Shown piece by piece: positions 20,714 through 29,672 of a DNA stretch of 64,000 nt. The number at the start of each line of letters is the position of its first letter. Positions within the stretch are counted from its first letter, which is position 1. This DNA comes from Atlanticothrix silvestris CENA357 (GTDB taxonomy: Bacteria; Cyanobacteriota; Cyanobacteriia; Cyanobacteriales; Nostocaceae): NCBI RefSeq assembly GCF_016056295.1, contig NZ_JAECZB010000007.1, forward strand, positions 16,618 to 80,617, in the 5' to 3' direction. The position numbers and the translations under genes were made by a program. Under the pieces are notes generated by a model that worked only from the letters and a program-made list of their open reading frames with translations, searched no databases and was not told where the DNA came from.

Positions 20714-20744
20714 AATTAAATACTCAAGTCTAAGGCTATTCACT

Positions 20745-21977
20745 ATGCTGTCAGTCAAGGATGCAGAAGCAATTATTTTAAATTTAGTACAACCGTTGGA
20801 TGAACAGCAGGATACAGAAATTGTAGATTTATGGGCAGCAAGCGATCGCATTTTGGCAACGCCTGTCACTAGTTCGTTGGATTTTCCTCATTGGGATAAT
20901 TCGGCAATGGATGGCTATGCAGTACGCTACGAAGATGTACAGCACTCTAGTAGCGCCCAACCAGCGGTTTTGGAAATTGTAGAAGAGATTCCCGCAGGAT
21001 ATCAACCCCAGTTTACGATTCAGCCAGGACAAGCCGCACGAATTTTCACGGGTGCGGTGATGCCAGCAGAGGCGGATACTGTAATTATGCAAGAGAAGAC
21101 ACGCCAAGAGGAAAACCGTGTTTTCATCCTCAATGCGCCCAAACCGCAAGAATTTGTCAGACATAAGGCTGCTTTCTACCAAGCTGGAACTCAACTACTA
21201 CCAGCAGGAATTAAGTTAACTGCCCAGAACATTGCTGTGTTAGCTGCGGCACAATGTCCCCAATTATGTGTTTACCGTCGTCCACGGGTAGCAATTTTTT
21301 CTACTGGTGACGAGTTAGTCACAGCTGAACAACCACTCCAACCTGGTCAAATTGTCGATTCTAATCAGTATGCTTTAGCAACTTTGGTGAAGGAAAGCGG
21401 AGCAGAACCTTTATTGTTAGGTATTGTAAAAGATGATCCGGTTGTCCTGCAAGAAATTATTGCCCATGCCATAGCTAATGCCGATATAGTTCTTTCTTCT
21501 GGGGGGGTTTCGGTAGGTGATTATGACTATGTTGACAAAATTCTGGAATCCCTAAAAGCAAAAATTCACATTCGATCTGTGGCGATGAAACCTGGCAAAC
21601 CCCTGACTGTGGCTAATTTTCCTACATACAACTCAGTGTTGTATTTTGGTTTGCCAGGAAATCCCGCTTCTGCTTTAGTAACATTTTGGCGGTTTGTGCA
21701 ACCAACCATCAAAAAACTGTCTGGACTTGCTCAAGGTGGAGAATTAGAGTTTTTGCTGGTGCGATCGCATGATGAATTGCGCTCAAATGGTAAGTTTGAA
21801 ACTTACACTTGGGGTTGTTTACATTTAATTGATGGACTTTACGAATTTTATCAAGCCTCTGGTAGTCACAGTTCCGGCAATTTAATTAATTTAGCTCAAA
21901 CCAATGCTTTAGCTGTTCTACCAGTGGGTAAAGTATTAATTTCGTCAGGAGAACAAGTATTAGTGTGTAAAATTTAA
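20745..21977 (+). CDS. moeA: Molybdopterin molybdenumtransferase
   Basis: MoeA inserts molybdate into adenylylated molybdopterin, the last general step of molybdenum cofactor synthesis. The 410-aa protein carries NSAMDGYAV near residue 50, the nucleotide- and metal-handling loop STGDELV, the signature SSGGVSVGDYD, and PGKPL and FGLPGNPAS in the MoCF domain. The length is normal. Its partners for nitrate reductase cofactor supply are not nearby. A bidirectional-type hairpin terminator follows about 125 bases downstream. Confidence 0.95.
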   Translation: MLSVKDAEAIILNLVQPLDEQQDTEIVDLWAASDRILATPVTSSLDFPHWDNSAMDGYAVRYEDVQHSSSAQPAVLEIVEEIPAGYQPQFTIQPGQAARIFTGAVMPAEADTVIMQEKTRQEENRVFILNAPKPQEFVRHKAAFYQAGTQLLPAGIKLTAQNIAVLAAAQCPQLCVYRRPRVAIFSTGDELVTAEQPLQPGQIVDSNQYALATLVKESGAEPLLLGIVKDDPVVLQEIIAHAIANADIVLSSGGVSVGDYDYVDKILESLKAKIHIRSVAMKPGKPLTVANFPTYNSVLYFGLPGNPASALVTFWRFVQPTIKKLSGLAQGGELEFLLVRSHDELRSNGKFETYTWGCLHLIDGLYEFYQASGSHSSGNLINLAQTNALAVLPVGKVLISSGEQVLVCKI

Positions 21978-22101
21978 CGTAGCATCTCAGACTGGAAGTC
22001 TGGCGCTACACAAACTAAGTCAGCCTGCGCGAACTAATATACAGCGTTTCTCGGTTGAGCGTAATAAGTACACTTTTTAACCATAACAAGACTGTATATA
22101 T

Positions 22102-22128
22102 AGCCTGCTTAGGCAGGCTTTGTTCTTT
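22102..22128 (+). terminator. Probable terminator between moeA and the HAD gene
   Basis: AGCCTGC (22102-22108) and GCAGGCT (22113-22119) form a compact hairpin with a four-base loop, followed by TTGTTCTTTTC. It lies between convergent genes and may serve both, but the T-rich tail favours the plus strand. Confidence 0.7.
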
Positions 22129-22215
22129 TCTTAATAGCCGCGACTTATAGTCGTTCGGCATTTTTACCAAATTAGGTGTGGGATACTACCGTTTCTTTGC
22201 GTCTCCCAATAATTA

Positions 22216-22881
22216 TTAACTGCCTGGTTGTACTTTATTTCGATTGATCCAAATGCCTCTAAGTCCAGCGGCTTTAGCTCCTTGATAATCTTCTACAATA
22301 CTGTCACCAATATGCCATGCTGCCTCAGGTGGACAGTTATGTTTTTCTAAAGCAATGGCAAAAATTTGAGGATCTGGTTTAGCTGCACGTGCTTGGGTAG
22401 AAATGGTGATGGATTTGAAGTAGTGGCTTAGTCCTAAGCTTTGTAATACTGAATAAATTCGAGAATCGAAATTAGAGAGTATCCCTAGTTCAATTCCTGA
22501 ACGCTGCCAATCTACTAAAGATGGTAAGACATCGGGATAAATAAACCACGGTTGGGCAGTGCCAAAGTGTATGTAAAGTTCGCTGAAAAAAGCCGAAAAA
22601 TCGGAAAATTGCTTAAGAACACCCGCACTTTCGAAAGTGTTCAAGGCAATTATTTGCCACCAATCAAACTCCCGTTGGGGAATATCTTGTGCTTCGGCAT
22701 CTAGAAAGATTGGCGGTGGTGCTGCTTTAAAACTTTCGATAAATGTTGTATTTAATATTTCGGGTGCAACTTCAACATCAAATTCTTGGGCTATCTGACT
22801 ATAAACTTCACCCACGCTGCCTTTGACTCCGAAGAGTGTACCCACAGCATCTACAAGAATAACTTTCGGTCGTTCCATCAA
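22216..22881 (-). CDS. HAD-superfamily hydrolase (subfamily IA, REG-2-like)
   Basis: The product is a 221-aa haloacid-dehalogenase-type hydrolase. Motif I reads VDAVGTLFG, keeping the nucleophilic Asp but with Val where phosphatases usually have the second Asp; this DAVGT form is characteristic of the REG-2-like subgroup. Motif II is ILSNFD, the motif III lysine is in RAAKPDPQIF, and motif IV is HIGDSIVEDYQGAKAAG. The fold is therefore complete, but phosphatase activity is uncertain. It converges with moeA and is followed upstream on the same strand by an NDH-2-type gene 77 bases away. Confidence 0.87.
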   Translation of the reverse strand: MMERPKVILVDAVGTLFGVKGSVGEVYSQIAQEFDVEVAPEILNTTFIESFKAAPPPIFLDAEAQDIPQREFDWWQIIALNTFESAGVLKQFSDFSAFFSELYIHFGTAQPWFIYPDVLPSLVDWQRSGIELGILSNFDSRIYSVLQSLGLSHYFKSITISTQARAAKPDPQIFAIALEKHNCPPEAAWHIGDSIVEDYQGAKAAGLRGIWINRNKVQPGS

Positions 22882-22958
22882 ACTTTTTATGATTTACAAA
22901 TGTCGGATTTGAGATTTTGGCTTGTGAGAGAGTTTCCGAGATCAGGGCACACTATCTG

Positions 22959-24152
22959 CTACTGAGAAAGTGTATCTATAATAGGACGGACTAGCCAATT
23001 AAAACCAACTTTGAGCTGATGATCTAAAGTTGGCATCCGATATAAGTAGGCAAGACGACGGGCGACATAAGCTAAAGAACCGTCTAGTTTAATTCCTAAA
23101 CCAGTCAGGGTGGCGTTGTCTGTACCCAGTGCCATCATTTCTCCTAACTGTTGATAGCGGAAGGGTAATAAGGGGCGATTAGTAAGACTTGCCCAGATAT
23201 TCCAAGCTGCATAATCAGCTTGTTGAAAGGCTGCTTGGGCTGTGGCGGGTATTTGCTGACCCTCAGCATCTAGACAATCTGCTAAATCTCCCAAAGCAAA
23301 GATTTCGGGATGGTCAAGGACTTGCAAAGTAGGTGTAGTGCTGATTTGACCACGTTGGTTTTGCTTAAAAGGTAGCGATCGCACTACAGGAGCAACTCGT
23401 ACTCCTACAGTCCAAATTACCAAATCTACGGGAATTGTATCTACCTGATTTTTGTATTCTAGGGAGATGGTATCTGCCGCAATTGATTCCACTTTGGTTT
23501 CTAAATCCAGAAACACACCCTTAGCTTCTAAAGCTTTTTTAGCTGCTTCACGGTTAAATTCTGGGGAAGTTCGCAAGATTTGGTCACTGATTTCAATTAA
23601 TCGAAAGCGCCCTCTTTCTCCTAGCCTGTCCGCCAGTTTACAAGCTAATTCCACGCCACTATAACCAGCCCCAACAATTGCCACCCGAATTTTCTCTGCG
23701 TCAGATTCTTCTAATACTCGCAGGCGTTCTTCTAAACGATAGGCATCAGTAATACTACGGAAGGGATGGGCGTAGGATGTGGCTCCAGGTACCATATCTA
23801 GTGGTGTTTCTCCGCCCAAAGCCAACACTAATCGGTCGTAGGGAATTTCCGGCCCATCTTGTAAATAAACTCGTTTTTGGTCAATGTCAATTCCAGACAC
23901 AACTGCTTGATAAAAACGTATACCAGTGCCTTCTAAAAGTTCTTCAAAAGGTGGGGCAATTTCCCAGGTTTGCAATTCACCTGTGAGTAATTCATAAAGT
24001 AAAGGAGAAAATAAAAAGCGATCGCTTTGATCTACCAGGACAATTTCGGGCTTTTGTGGAGATTCCCAAGGTAACTGACTTAGACGCAAGGCAGTGTAGA
24101 GACCACCAAAGCCTCCACCAAGGATACAAATTCTTTCTGTTTGTTGGGTCAT
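22959..24152 (-). CDS. Type II NADH dehydrogenase-like flavoprotein (NdbB-like)
   Basis: The 397-aa FAD enzyme should pass electrons from NAD(P)H to a quinone at the membrane surface. It has the FAD-binding start ICILGGGFGGLYTALRL, the second NAD-binding motif VAIVGAGYSGVELACKLADR, and a C-terminal FAD contact IFALGDLADC. The length and the C-terminus (TLDHQLKVGFNWLVRPI) fit the short cyanobacterial NDH-2 branch to which NdbB (demethylphylloquinone reductase) belongs, but assignment to a branch is tentative. The adjacent HAD gene is on the same strand 77 bases downstream and may be co-transcribed. Confidence 0.85.
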   Translation of the reverse strand: MTQQTERICILGGGFGGLYTALRLSQLPWESPQKPEIVLVDQSDRFLFSPLLYELLTGELQTWEIAPPFEELLEGTGIRFYQAVVSGIDIDQKRVYLQDGPEIPYDRLVLALGGETPLDMVPGATSYAHPFRSITDAYRLEERLRVLEESDAEKIRVAIVGAGYSGVELACKLADRLGERGRFRLIEISDQILRTSPEFNREAAKKALEAKGVFLDLETKVESIAADTISLEYKNQVDTIPVDLVIWTVGVRVAPVVRSLPFKQNQRGQISTTPTLQVLDHPEIFALGDLADCLDAEGQQIPATAQAAFQQADYAAWNIWASLTNRPLLPFRYQQLGEMMALGTDNATLTGLGIKLDGSLAYVARRLAYLYRMPTLDHQLKVGFNWLVRPIIDTLSQ

Positions 24153-24568
24153 CGTTTCTTTAGGACTGTTAATCCCACCAAGGCTACTAACTTCACTCTA
24201 ATGATTGTGGACGGATTTTAACAACCTCTGAAAGTTTTAAAATTATGAGGCGTAGGCGATCGTTGACGAGTTTAAGATTTCCGGGAGTTACGCAAGCATC
24301 ATTTTAGCCTTGCCACGCCAGTAGGGTAACGCACCTTGAATGCGACAACACACCCTACAGCTTTGTAGAGACGGCGATTTATCGCGTCTCTTGCCTTAAT
24401 ACAGCATGATGAAAACAGCAAGTAAAGTTGAATATTTTCGCAAATCTGTGAATATTTCACCCTTTTGTGCTACTCGCATTTATATTGTGTTATCAGTAAT
24501 TATTCGTATAGTATTGGGCAGAGAACTGTACGCAGATCAAAACCCTACGTGAAATTGTTGATAACACC
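24153..24568. other. Intergenic region upstream of the CHAT-TIR operon
   Basis: The region separates the divergent NDH-2 and CHAT-TIR genes. It contains a Nostoc-type dispersed repeat that can fold (AGAGACGGCGATTTATCGCG followed by TCTCT near 24365-24390) and a GTAGGGTAACGCACC-type repeat near 24325. No gene is seen. Promoters for both neighbours must lie here, but I could not place one confidently. Confidence 0.5.
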
Positions 24569-26674
24569 GTGAAAAAAATTCTGATTTTATCAGCAAATCC
24601 CACGAATACGGAAAAGCTGCGCTTGGATGAAGAAGTCCGGGAAATTCAGGCAGGGTTGGAACGTGCCAAAATTCGCGAACAGTTTGAAATTATCACAAAA
24701 TGGGCAGTGCGTCCTGACGATTTGCGTCGCGCCCTTTTAGATTATGAGCCGGAGATTGTCCATTTTTCGGGACATGGGGGAGGAAATAAAGGTTTGGCTT
24801 TGGAAAATAACGCTGGGCAATTGCAACCAGTGAGTACAGAGTCACTGACTAGATTGTTTAAGTTATTTCAGAACAAAATTGAGTGTATTGTCTTAAACGC
24901 CTGTTACAGTGAAGTGCAAGCCGAAGCGATTCATCAACAGATTAATTATGTAGTGGGCATGAATCGGGCAATTGGCGATCGCGCAGCGATTAAGTTTGCC
25001 GTCGGGTTTTATGATGCATTAGGGGCGGGTAGGTCTTATGAGGATGCTTACGAGTTTGGTTGTCTGGCGATTGATTTAGAGAGTATTCCAGAATCTGCCA
25101 CCCCGGTATTGAAACGCAGACATCATTTACCACAAGCTGAACCGAAACCACAAACTAAACGGATCTTTATCAGCTACAAGCGTCATGCCGAACCAGATGA
25201 AGCCGTGGCGCTGCAAGTTTTTCAAGCGCTTTCCCCACAGCATCAAGTCTTTATCGACCAAACCATGTCTGTAGGTACGCATTGGGCTGAACGCATCGAA
25301 GCAGAAATTAGTCAAGCGGATTTTCTGATTATTTTTCTGTCATCTCATTCAGTTCACAGTGAGATGGTGGAGGCGGAAATTAAGATGGCGCATAATTTAG
25401 CCCAAATGCAGGACGGAAAACCTGTGATTCTGCCGGTGCGTTTGGCTTATCGCCAGCCTTTTCAGTATCCTTTGAGCGCCTATTTAAATCATATTAATTG
25501 GGCATTTTGGCAAGATGCAGCAGATACGCCGCGCCTGATTGATGAATTAAAGCAGGCTGTCTCTGGGGGGACATTGACGATTAGTGAGGAGAAATCTAAA
25601 ACTGATTTACTGCAAATTAGTGAACCGTCAACTCTCCCTCAACCTTTTGCTTCAGCACAGCCAGATTGCTTGGAAATGCCATCAGGGACGATGGACTGTC
25701 AATCTGATTTTTACGTAGAACGTGCCTCTGATGCCTTAGCCCTCCAGACAATTGAGCGTCGTGGTGTGACAATCACCATTAAAGGGCCGCGGCAAATGGG
25801 CAAGAGTTCCCTGTTAATTCGCACCATTGAAACTGCGGTGAATGCTGGCAAGCAGGTGGCTTTGCTGGATTTTCAATTGTTTGACAAAGCAGCTTTAACT
25901 AATGCTGACCTGTTTTTTCGTCAGTTCTGCATTTGGTTAACTGATGAATTGGACATGACAGATAAAGTTGAGCAGTATTGGGATATGCCTTTGGGTAATA
26001 GCCAGCGTTGCACTCGTTATGTAGGTCGTTATTTATTAAAAGAGTTTGGCAACCCTCTGGTTTTGGCAATGGATGAAGTGGAAAGGGTATTTGATACTGA
26101 TTTTCGCTCAGATTTTTTCGGGATGCTGCGGAGTTGGCACAATAGCCGCGCTACTAATTTGGTATGGAAGCAACTAGATTTAGCGTTGGTGACTTCCACA
26201 GAACCTTATCAATTAATTGATAATCTTAACCAGTCGCCCTTTAATGTAGGGCAAGTAATTGACTTAGAAGATTTTACAGCCTTACAGGTAGCTGACCTGA
26301 ATCGTCGTCATGGTTCCCCCCTCAATCCCAGTGAAGAACGGCAATTAATGGCGTTACTAAATGGACATCCTTATTTGGTGCGCTTGGCACTCTACGAAAT
26401 TGCCAGCCAGCGCCTCTCTAGTGCTGAGGTATTTGCTCATGCTACGGCGGATAAAGGCCCTTTTAGTAATCATCTACGAAATCATCTGTTTCGGTTACAT
26501 AACAAACCAGAATTAGTGCAAGGGATGCTTCAGGTAATTCGTCAGCAGACTTGCGAAGATGAAGGCGTTTTCTTTCGGTTGCGGGGTGCGGGTTTAGTGC
26601 GGCGACAGGGGCGTATAGTTTTGCCGCGTTGTCAACTTTATGCCGATTATTTTCGGGAGAATCTGCGTGGGTGA
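24569..26674 (+). CDS. CHAT-TIR-NTPase multidomain protein
   Basis: This 701-aa protein joins three modules. Residues 1-185 are a CHAT (caspase-like) peptidase domain with the probable catalytic His69 in HFSGHG and Cys112 in VLNACYSE. Residues about 197-330 are a TIR domain (RIFISYKRHAEPDEAVALQV), with Glu270 in SEMVEAEI at the position of the catalytic Glu of NAD-cleaving TIRs. Residues 370-701 are an AAA_35-type P-loop NTPase with Walker A GPRQMGKSS (406-414) and Walker B LVLAMDEVE. The GTG start is set by the conserved N-terminus KKILILSANPT. The next gene overlaps its stop by eight bases. All three active sites look intact. A role in signalling, cell death or defence is inferred, not shown. 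Confidence 0.88.
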   Translation: MKKILILSANPTNTEKLRLDEEVREIQAGLERAKIREQFEIITKWAVRPDDLRRALLDYEPEIVHFSGHGGGNKGLALENNAGQLQPVSTESLTRLFKLFQNKIECIVLNACYSEVQAEAIHQQINYVVGMNRAIGDRAAIKFAVGFYDALGAGRSYEDAYEFGCLAIDLESIPESATPVLKRRHHLPQAEPKPQTKRIFISYKRHAEPDEAVALQVFQALSPQHQVFIDQTMSVGTHWAERIEAEISQADFLIIFLSSHSVHSEMVEAEIKMAHNLAQMQDGKPVILPVRLAYRQPFQYPLSAYLNHINWAFWQDAADTPRLIDELKQAVSGGTLTISEEKSKTDLLQISEPSTLPQPFASAQPDCLEMPSGTMDCQSDFYVERASDALALQTIERRGVTITIKGPRQMGKSSLLIRTIETAVNAGKQVALLDFQLFDKAALTNADLFFRQFCIWLTDELDMTDKVEQYWDMPLGNSQRCTRYVGRYLLKEFGNPLVLAMDEVERVFDTDFRSDFFGMLRSWHNSRATNLVWKQLDLALVTSTEPYQLIDNLNQSPFNVGQVIDLEDFTALQVADLNRRHGSPLNPSEERQLMALLNGHPYLVRLALYEIASQRLSSAEVFAHATADKGPFSNHLRNHLFRLHNKPELVQGMLQVIRQQTCEDEGVFFRLRGAGLVRRQGRIVLPRCQLYADYFRENLRG

Positions 26675-29123
26675 ACCAACTATTTACACTGTAGGCGGGA
26701 CGGTGCAGGCTGGGGGTGGTGTTTACATTCCCCGCCAAGCTGATGAGGAACTGTTGGGTTTATGTCGGTCGGCAATTTTTACTTATGTTCTTACGCCGCG
26801 CCAGATGGGTAAGTCGAGTTTGATGGTACGCACTGCTCAAACCTTGACAGCAGAGGGCATTAAAGCGGTGATTGTTGACCTCCAGGAATTGGGGGCAAAT
26901 GTCACCGCCGAACAGTGGTATTTTGGCTTTTTGGTGAAGTTAGATGACCAACTCATGTTGGATACGGATGTGGTGAGTTGGTGGCAAGAACACGAGCATT
27001 TAGGGGTTTCGCAACGATTAACGTTATTTTTTGAGCAGGTGTTATTGGCTGAAGTTGAGGGGCAAATAGTGGTGTTTGTGGATGAAATTGATTCCACCCT
27101 CAGCTTAGATTTTACAGATGATTTTTTTACAGCAATTCGTTATCTCTATGTTGCCCGTGCAACTAATGTCGAATTTAACCGTTTGTCTTTTGTGTTGATG
27201 GGAGTCGCCACTCCTGGTGATTTGATTAGGGATGCCAAACGCACGCCGTTTAATATTGGGACGCGGGTGGATTTGACTGATTTTACCTTTGAGGAAGCTT
27301 TACCCCTGGCTGAGGGTTTGGGTTTACCGGATGATGAGGCTAGACAAGTTTTGCGGTGGGTGTTGAAGTGGACGGGGGGGCATCCTTATTTAACGCAGCG
27401 TCTTTGTGGTGCTTTGGTGACAAATTTAGGGGATAGGGAAAAATTAGCTAAGTCGCCACGACTGAATATTAATGAGAAAGATGTTGATAAGGTTGTTAGC
27501 AGCACATTCTTTGGTGGGATGAGTGAGCGAGACAATAACTTACAGTTTGTGCGCGATATGTTGACCAAAAGGGCACCCAATCTATTTGGTGTTTTGAATA
27601 TATACCGCGAAATCATTTCTGGAAAGCACATCATCATTGATGAAAAACAGTCGGTGGTTAAGTCCCACTTAAAACTTTCAGGTATCGTGCGCGTAGAGAA
27701 CTCTAGGTTACGTTTACGCAATTTAATATATGGGACAGTATTTAATGATAAATGGCTGAAACAACATCTGCCAGTTCCTTTAAAGATGTTGTCACCGCAG
27801 AGGCTTGTTCTTATAAGTGTAGTAGTAACACTTTTGACTCTGGCGATGCGGCAATTGGGAGTGCTACAAGCTTGGGAATTAAAAGCTTATGATCAGATGC
27901 TGCGATCGCGTCCTGTAGAACCACTTGACCCTCGTATTTTACTAGTCACTATTACTGAAGAGGATCTAGCACGCGAGAAATGGCCTCTGTCAGACACCAT
28001 AATTAATCAGCTGTTATTAAAATTAGAGTCTTATCAGCCCCGTGTCATTGGTCTAAATCTTTATAGACCAGAACAAAAAAATTTGGCCACAGGTCTAAAA
28101 AATCAAAATAACATCATTAGCACCTGCTTGTTAAGCAGTGCAGGCAGATCAGAAATTCCTCCGCCGCCTAATTTTAATCAAGGCAATATAGGCTATAGCG
28201 ATTTGATTCCTGATAGCCAGGTAGACCAAATTGTTCGCCGTGCTTTATTATTTGCCCACTCTACAGATAACAAATGTACAACCTCATTTTCATTTGCAGC
28301 TTTAACAGCAGTTAGTTATCTAGAAAAACAAGGTTTAGAAATAGATTTTCCTTATGCAGCAGATAATTTTAATTTAGGTAAAATTACCTTCCAAACTCTC
28401 GAACCAAATTCTGGTAGCTACAAGGGTCTAGATGCTCGTGGTTATCAAATACTCTTAAATTACCGCCAAAGCGATCGCCTAGCCCAGCAAGTCACTCTCA
28501 CACAAGTCCTAAACAATCAACTCAATCCCAATTGGGTGAAAGATCGGCTAGTAATTATTGGCATAAATGCTGCCAGTTTACATCCGGGATTATATACACC
28601 CTATAGCGCTTCAGCAGAGCAACCAGCTAGAATGCCAGCTGTCTTAATCCATGCACAGATAGCTAGTCAGCTTCTTAGTACAGTGCTGGATGGGCGACCT
28701 TTAATCTGGTACTGGCCTGAGTGGGGTGTATTCTTATGGGTCTGGGGCTGGTCTTTGGTAGGGGGGTTGTTAACATGGCGCTTGCAAAGAACATTATATT
28801 GGCTAATAGCTACAGGAGGGGCTACAGCAAGCCTATATATAATTTGCCTTATCTTCTTTATGCTATCTGGTTGGATACCTCTAATTCCATCAATGATAGC
28901 AATGGCGGTTACAAGTGTGAGTGTAGTAGCATCGCAGATCACACTACAGAAAGAACAGCAACTCAAGATCAGTGAATTACTACGTTATCAGTTCAAAACT
29001 GCCTGTAGATTGAGGGGTGAAGATATGACAGACGTGATGGCGCGGCTAATTACCGAGTATATCGAACAAAATGAAGCTACTACTAGCAGACGCGATGGAA
29101 AATCTCATAAGCCCAATAAATAA
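26667..29123 (+). CDS. NTPase-CHASE2 membrane sensor protein
   Basis: This protein (818 aa) starts at a GTG with GGGAGA six bases upstream, inside the stop region of the preceding gene; an ATG at 26640 has no ribosome site. The N-terminal AAA_35-type NTPase has Walker A LTPRQMGKSSL and Walker B VVFVDEIDS and resembles the NTPase of its neighbour. A membrane helix near residues 378-400 leads into an extracytoplasmic CHASE2 sensor domain (AYDQMLRSRPVEPLDPRILL). Three more hydrophobic segments end in a cytoplasmic tail of about 60 residues. CHASE2 domains sense unknown external signals. There is no kinase or cyclase output domain; the coupled CHAT-TIR protein is the likely partner. Confidence 0.88.
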   Translation: MGEPTIYTVGGTVQAGGGVYIPRQADEELLGLCRSAIFTYVLTPRQMGKSSLMVRTAQTLTAEGIKAVIVDLQELGANVTAEQWYFGFLVKLDDQLMLDTDVVSWWQEHEHLGVSQRLTLFFEQVLLAEVEGQIVVFVDEIDSTLSLDFTDDFFTAIRYLYVARATNVEFNRLSFVLMGVATPGDLIRDAKRTPFNIGTRVDLTDFTFEEALPLAEGLGLPDDEARQVLRWVLKWTGGHPYLTQRLCGALVTNLGDREKLAKSPRLNINEKDVDKVVSSTFFGGMSERDNNLQFVRDMLTKRAPNLFGVLNIYREIISGKHIIIDEKQSVVKSHLKLSGIVRVENSRLRLRNLIYGTVFNDKWLKQHLPVPLKMLSPQRLVLISVVVTLLTLAMRQLGVLQAWELKAYDQMLRSRPVEPLDPRILLVTITEEDLAREKWPLSDTIINQLLLKLESYQPRVIGLNLYRPEQKNLATGLKNQNNIISTCLLSSAGRSEIPPPPNFNQGNIGYSDLIPDSQVDQIVRRALLFAHSTDNKCTTSFSFAALTAVSYLEKQGLEIDFPYAADNFNLGKITFQTLEPNSGSYKGLDARGYQILLNYRQSDRLAQQVTLTQVLNNQLNPNWVKDRLVIIGINAASLHPGLYTPYSASAEQPARMPAVLIHAQIASQLLSTVLDGRPLIWYWPEWGVFLWVWGWSLVGGLLTWRLQRTLYWLIATGGATASLYIICLIFFMLSGWIPLIPSMIAMAVTSVSVVASQITLQKEQQLKISELLRYQFKTACRLRGEDMTDVMARLITEYIEQNEATTSRRDGKSHKPNK

Positions 29124-29127
29124 ATTA

Positions 29128-29433
29128 TTATAGTTGATAAGGATTTAAGTCATAATCGAACTTGGCTTTACCACGAGTCGCATAAACAGCCTGAAGACAC
29201 TCATCGAAGTCATCACCTGCCCAAGTGCCTGCGTGTCTGAGGATGGAACGGCCGGAAGCTGGATGGTAAGGTAGTTGAGAACTGTCTGTCGGGTTTTCTT
29301 CTGGTTGAGCTAGAGTATCTGAATCTGCTGTTTTTTGCTTGGTTTTCAAAAAGCGTAGAAAATCAAGAGTTTCTTCTAGGAGGAAATCGGGAGAAGATTC
29401 AATTTCTTGTAGTAAAAGTTCTTTGATACTCAT
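29128..29433 (-). CDS. Small antitoxin-like hypothetical protein
   Basis: The frame from the ATG at 29433 begins MSIKELLLQEIESSPDFLLE, a helical segment resembling small cyanobacterial proteins that precede toxin genes (DUF2281-like). A Ser/Pro-rich linker and a short conserved-looking tail (GRSILRHAGTWAGDDFDECL) follow. The tail resembles the toxin-contacting ends of such antitoxins. An upstream start at 29502 is also possible. No toxin gene follows it; the CHASE2 gene converges with it four bases away. The antitoxin call is tentative. Confidence 0.6.
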   Translation of the reverse strand: MSIKELLLQEIESSPDFLLEETLDFLRFLKTKQKTADSDTLAQPEENPTDSSQLPYHPASGRSILRHAGTWAGDDFDECLQAVYATRGKAKFDYDLNPYQL

Positions 29434-29672
29434 AGGAATATATTGATGTTGTAGGGAAACGGAAATAGCTTTATCTTCCATTATCACAAAGTCCCCAATC
29501 AACCGGATTTTCGCCTTGGCAAAAATTCATCACTCTTTCAGCAATGCCAGATTATTAAATAAGTAGGGTATGTGAAAAATGTCGTAGGCTAGGAATTAGG
29601 AGCTACAAAAGTATACTTTAAATCGCTGGAAAAACCGTTACAAGTAAGGTAAAAGAGACTTTACATTAGTTT

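Noticed and set aside
22005..22080. Possible tRNA in the moeA downstream region
   Set aside because: Short hairpins with TCTGGCGC-type sequence are present, but there is no acceptor stem, T-loop or anticodon arm pattern.
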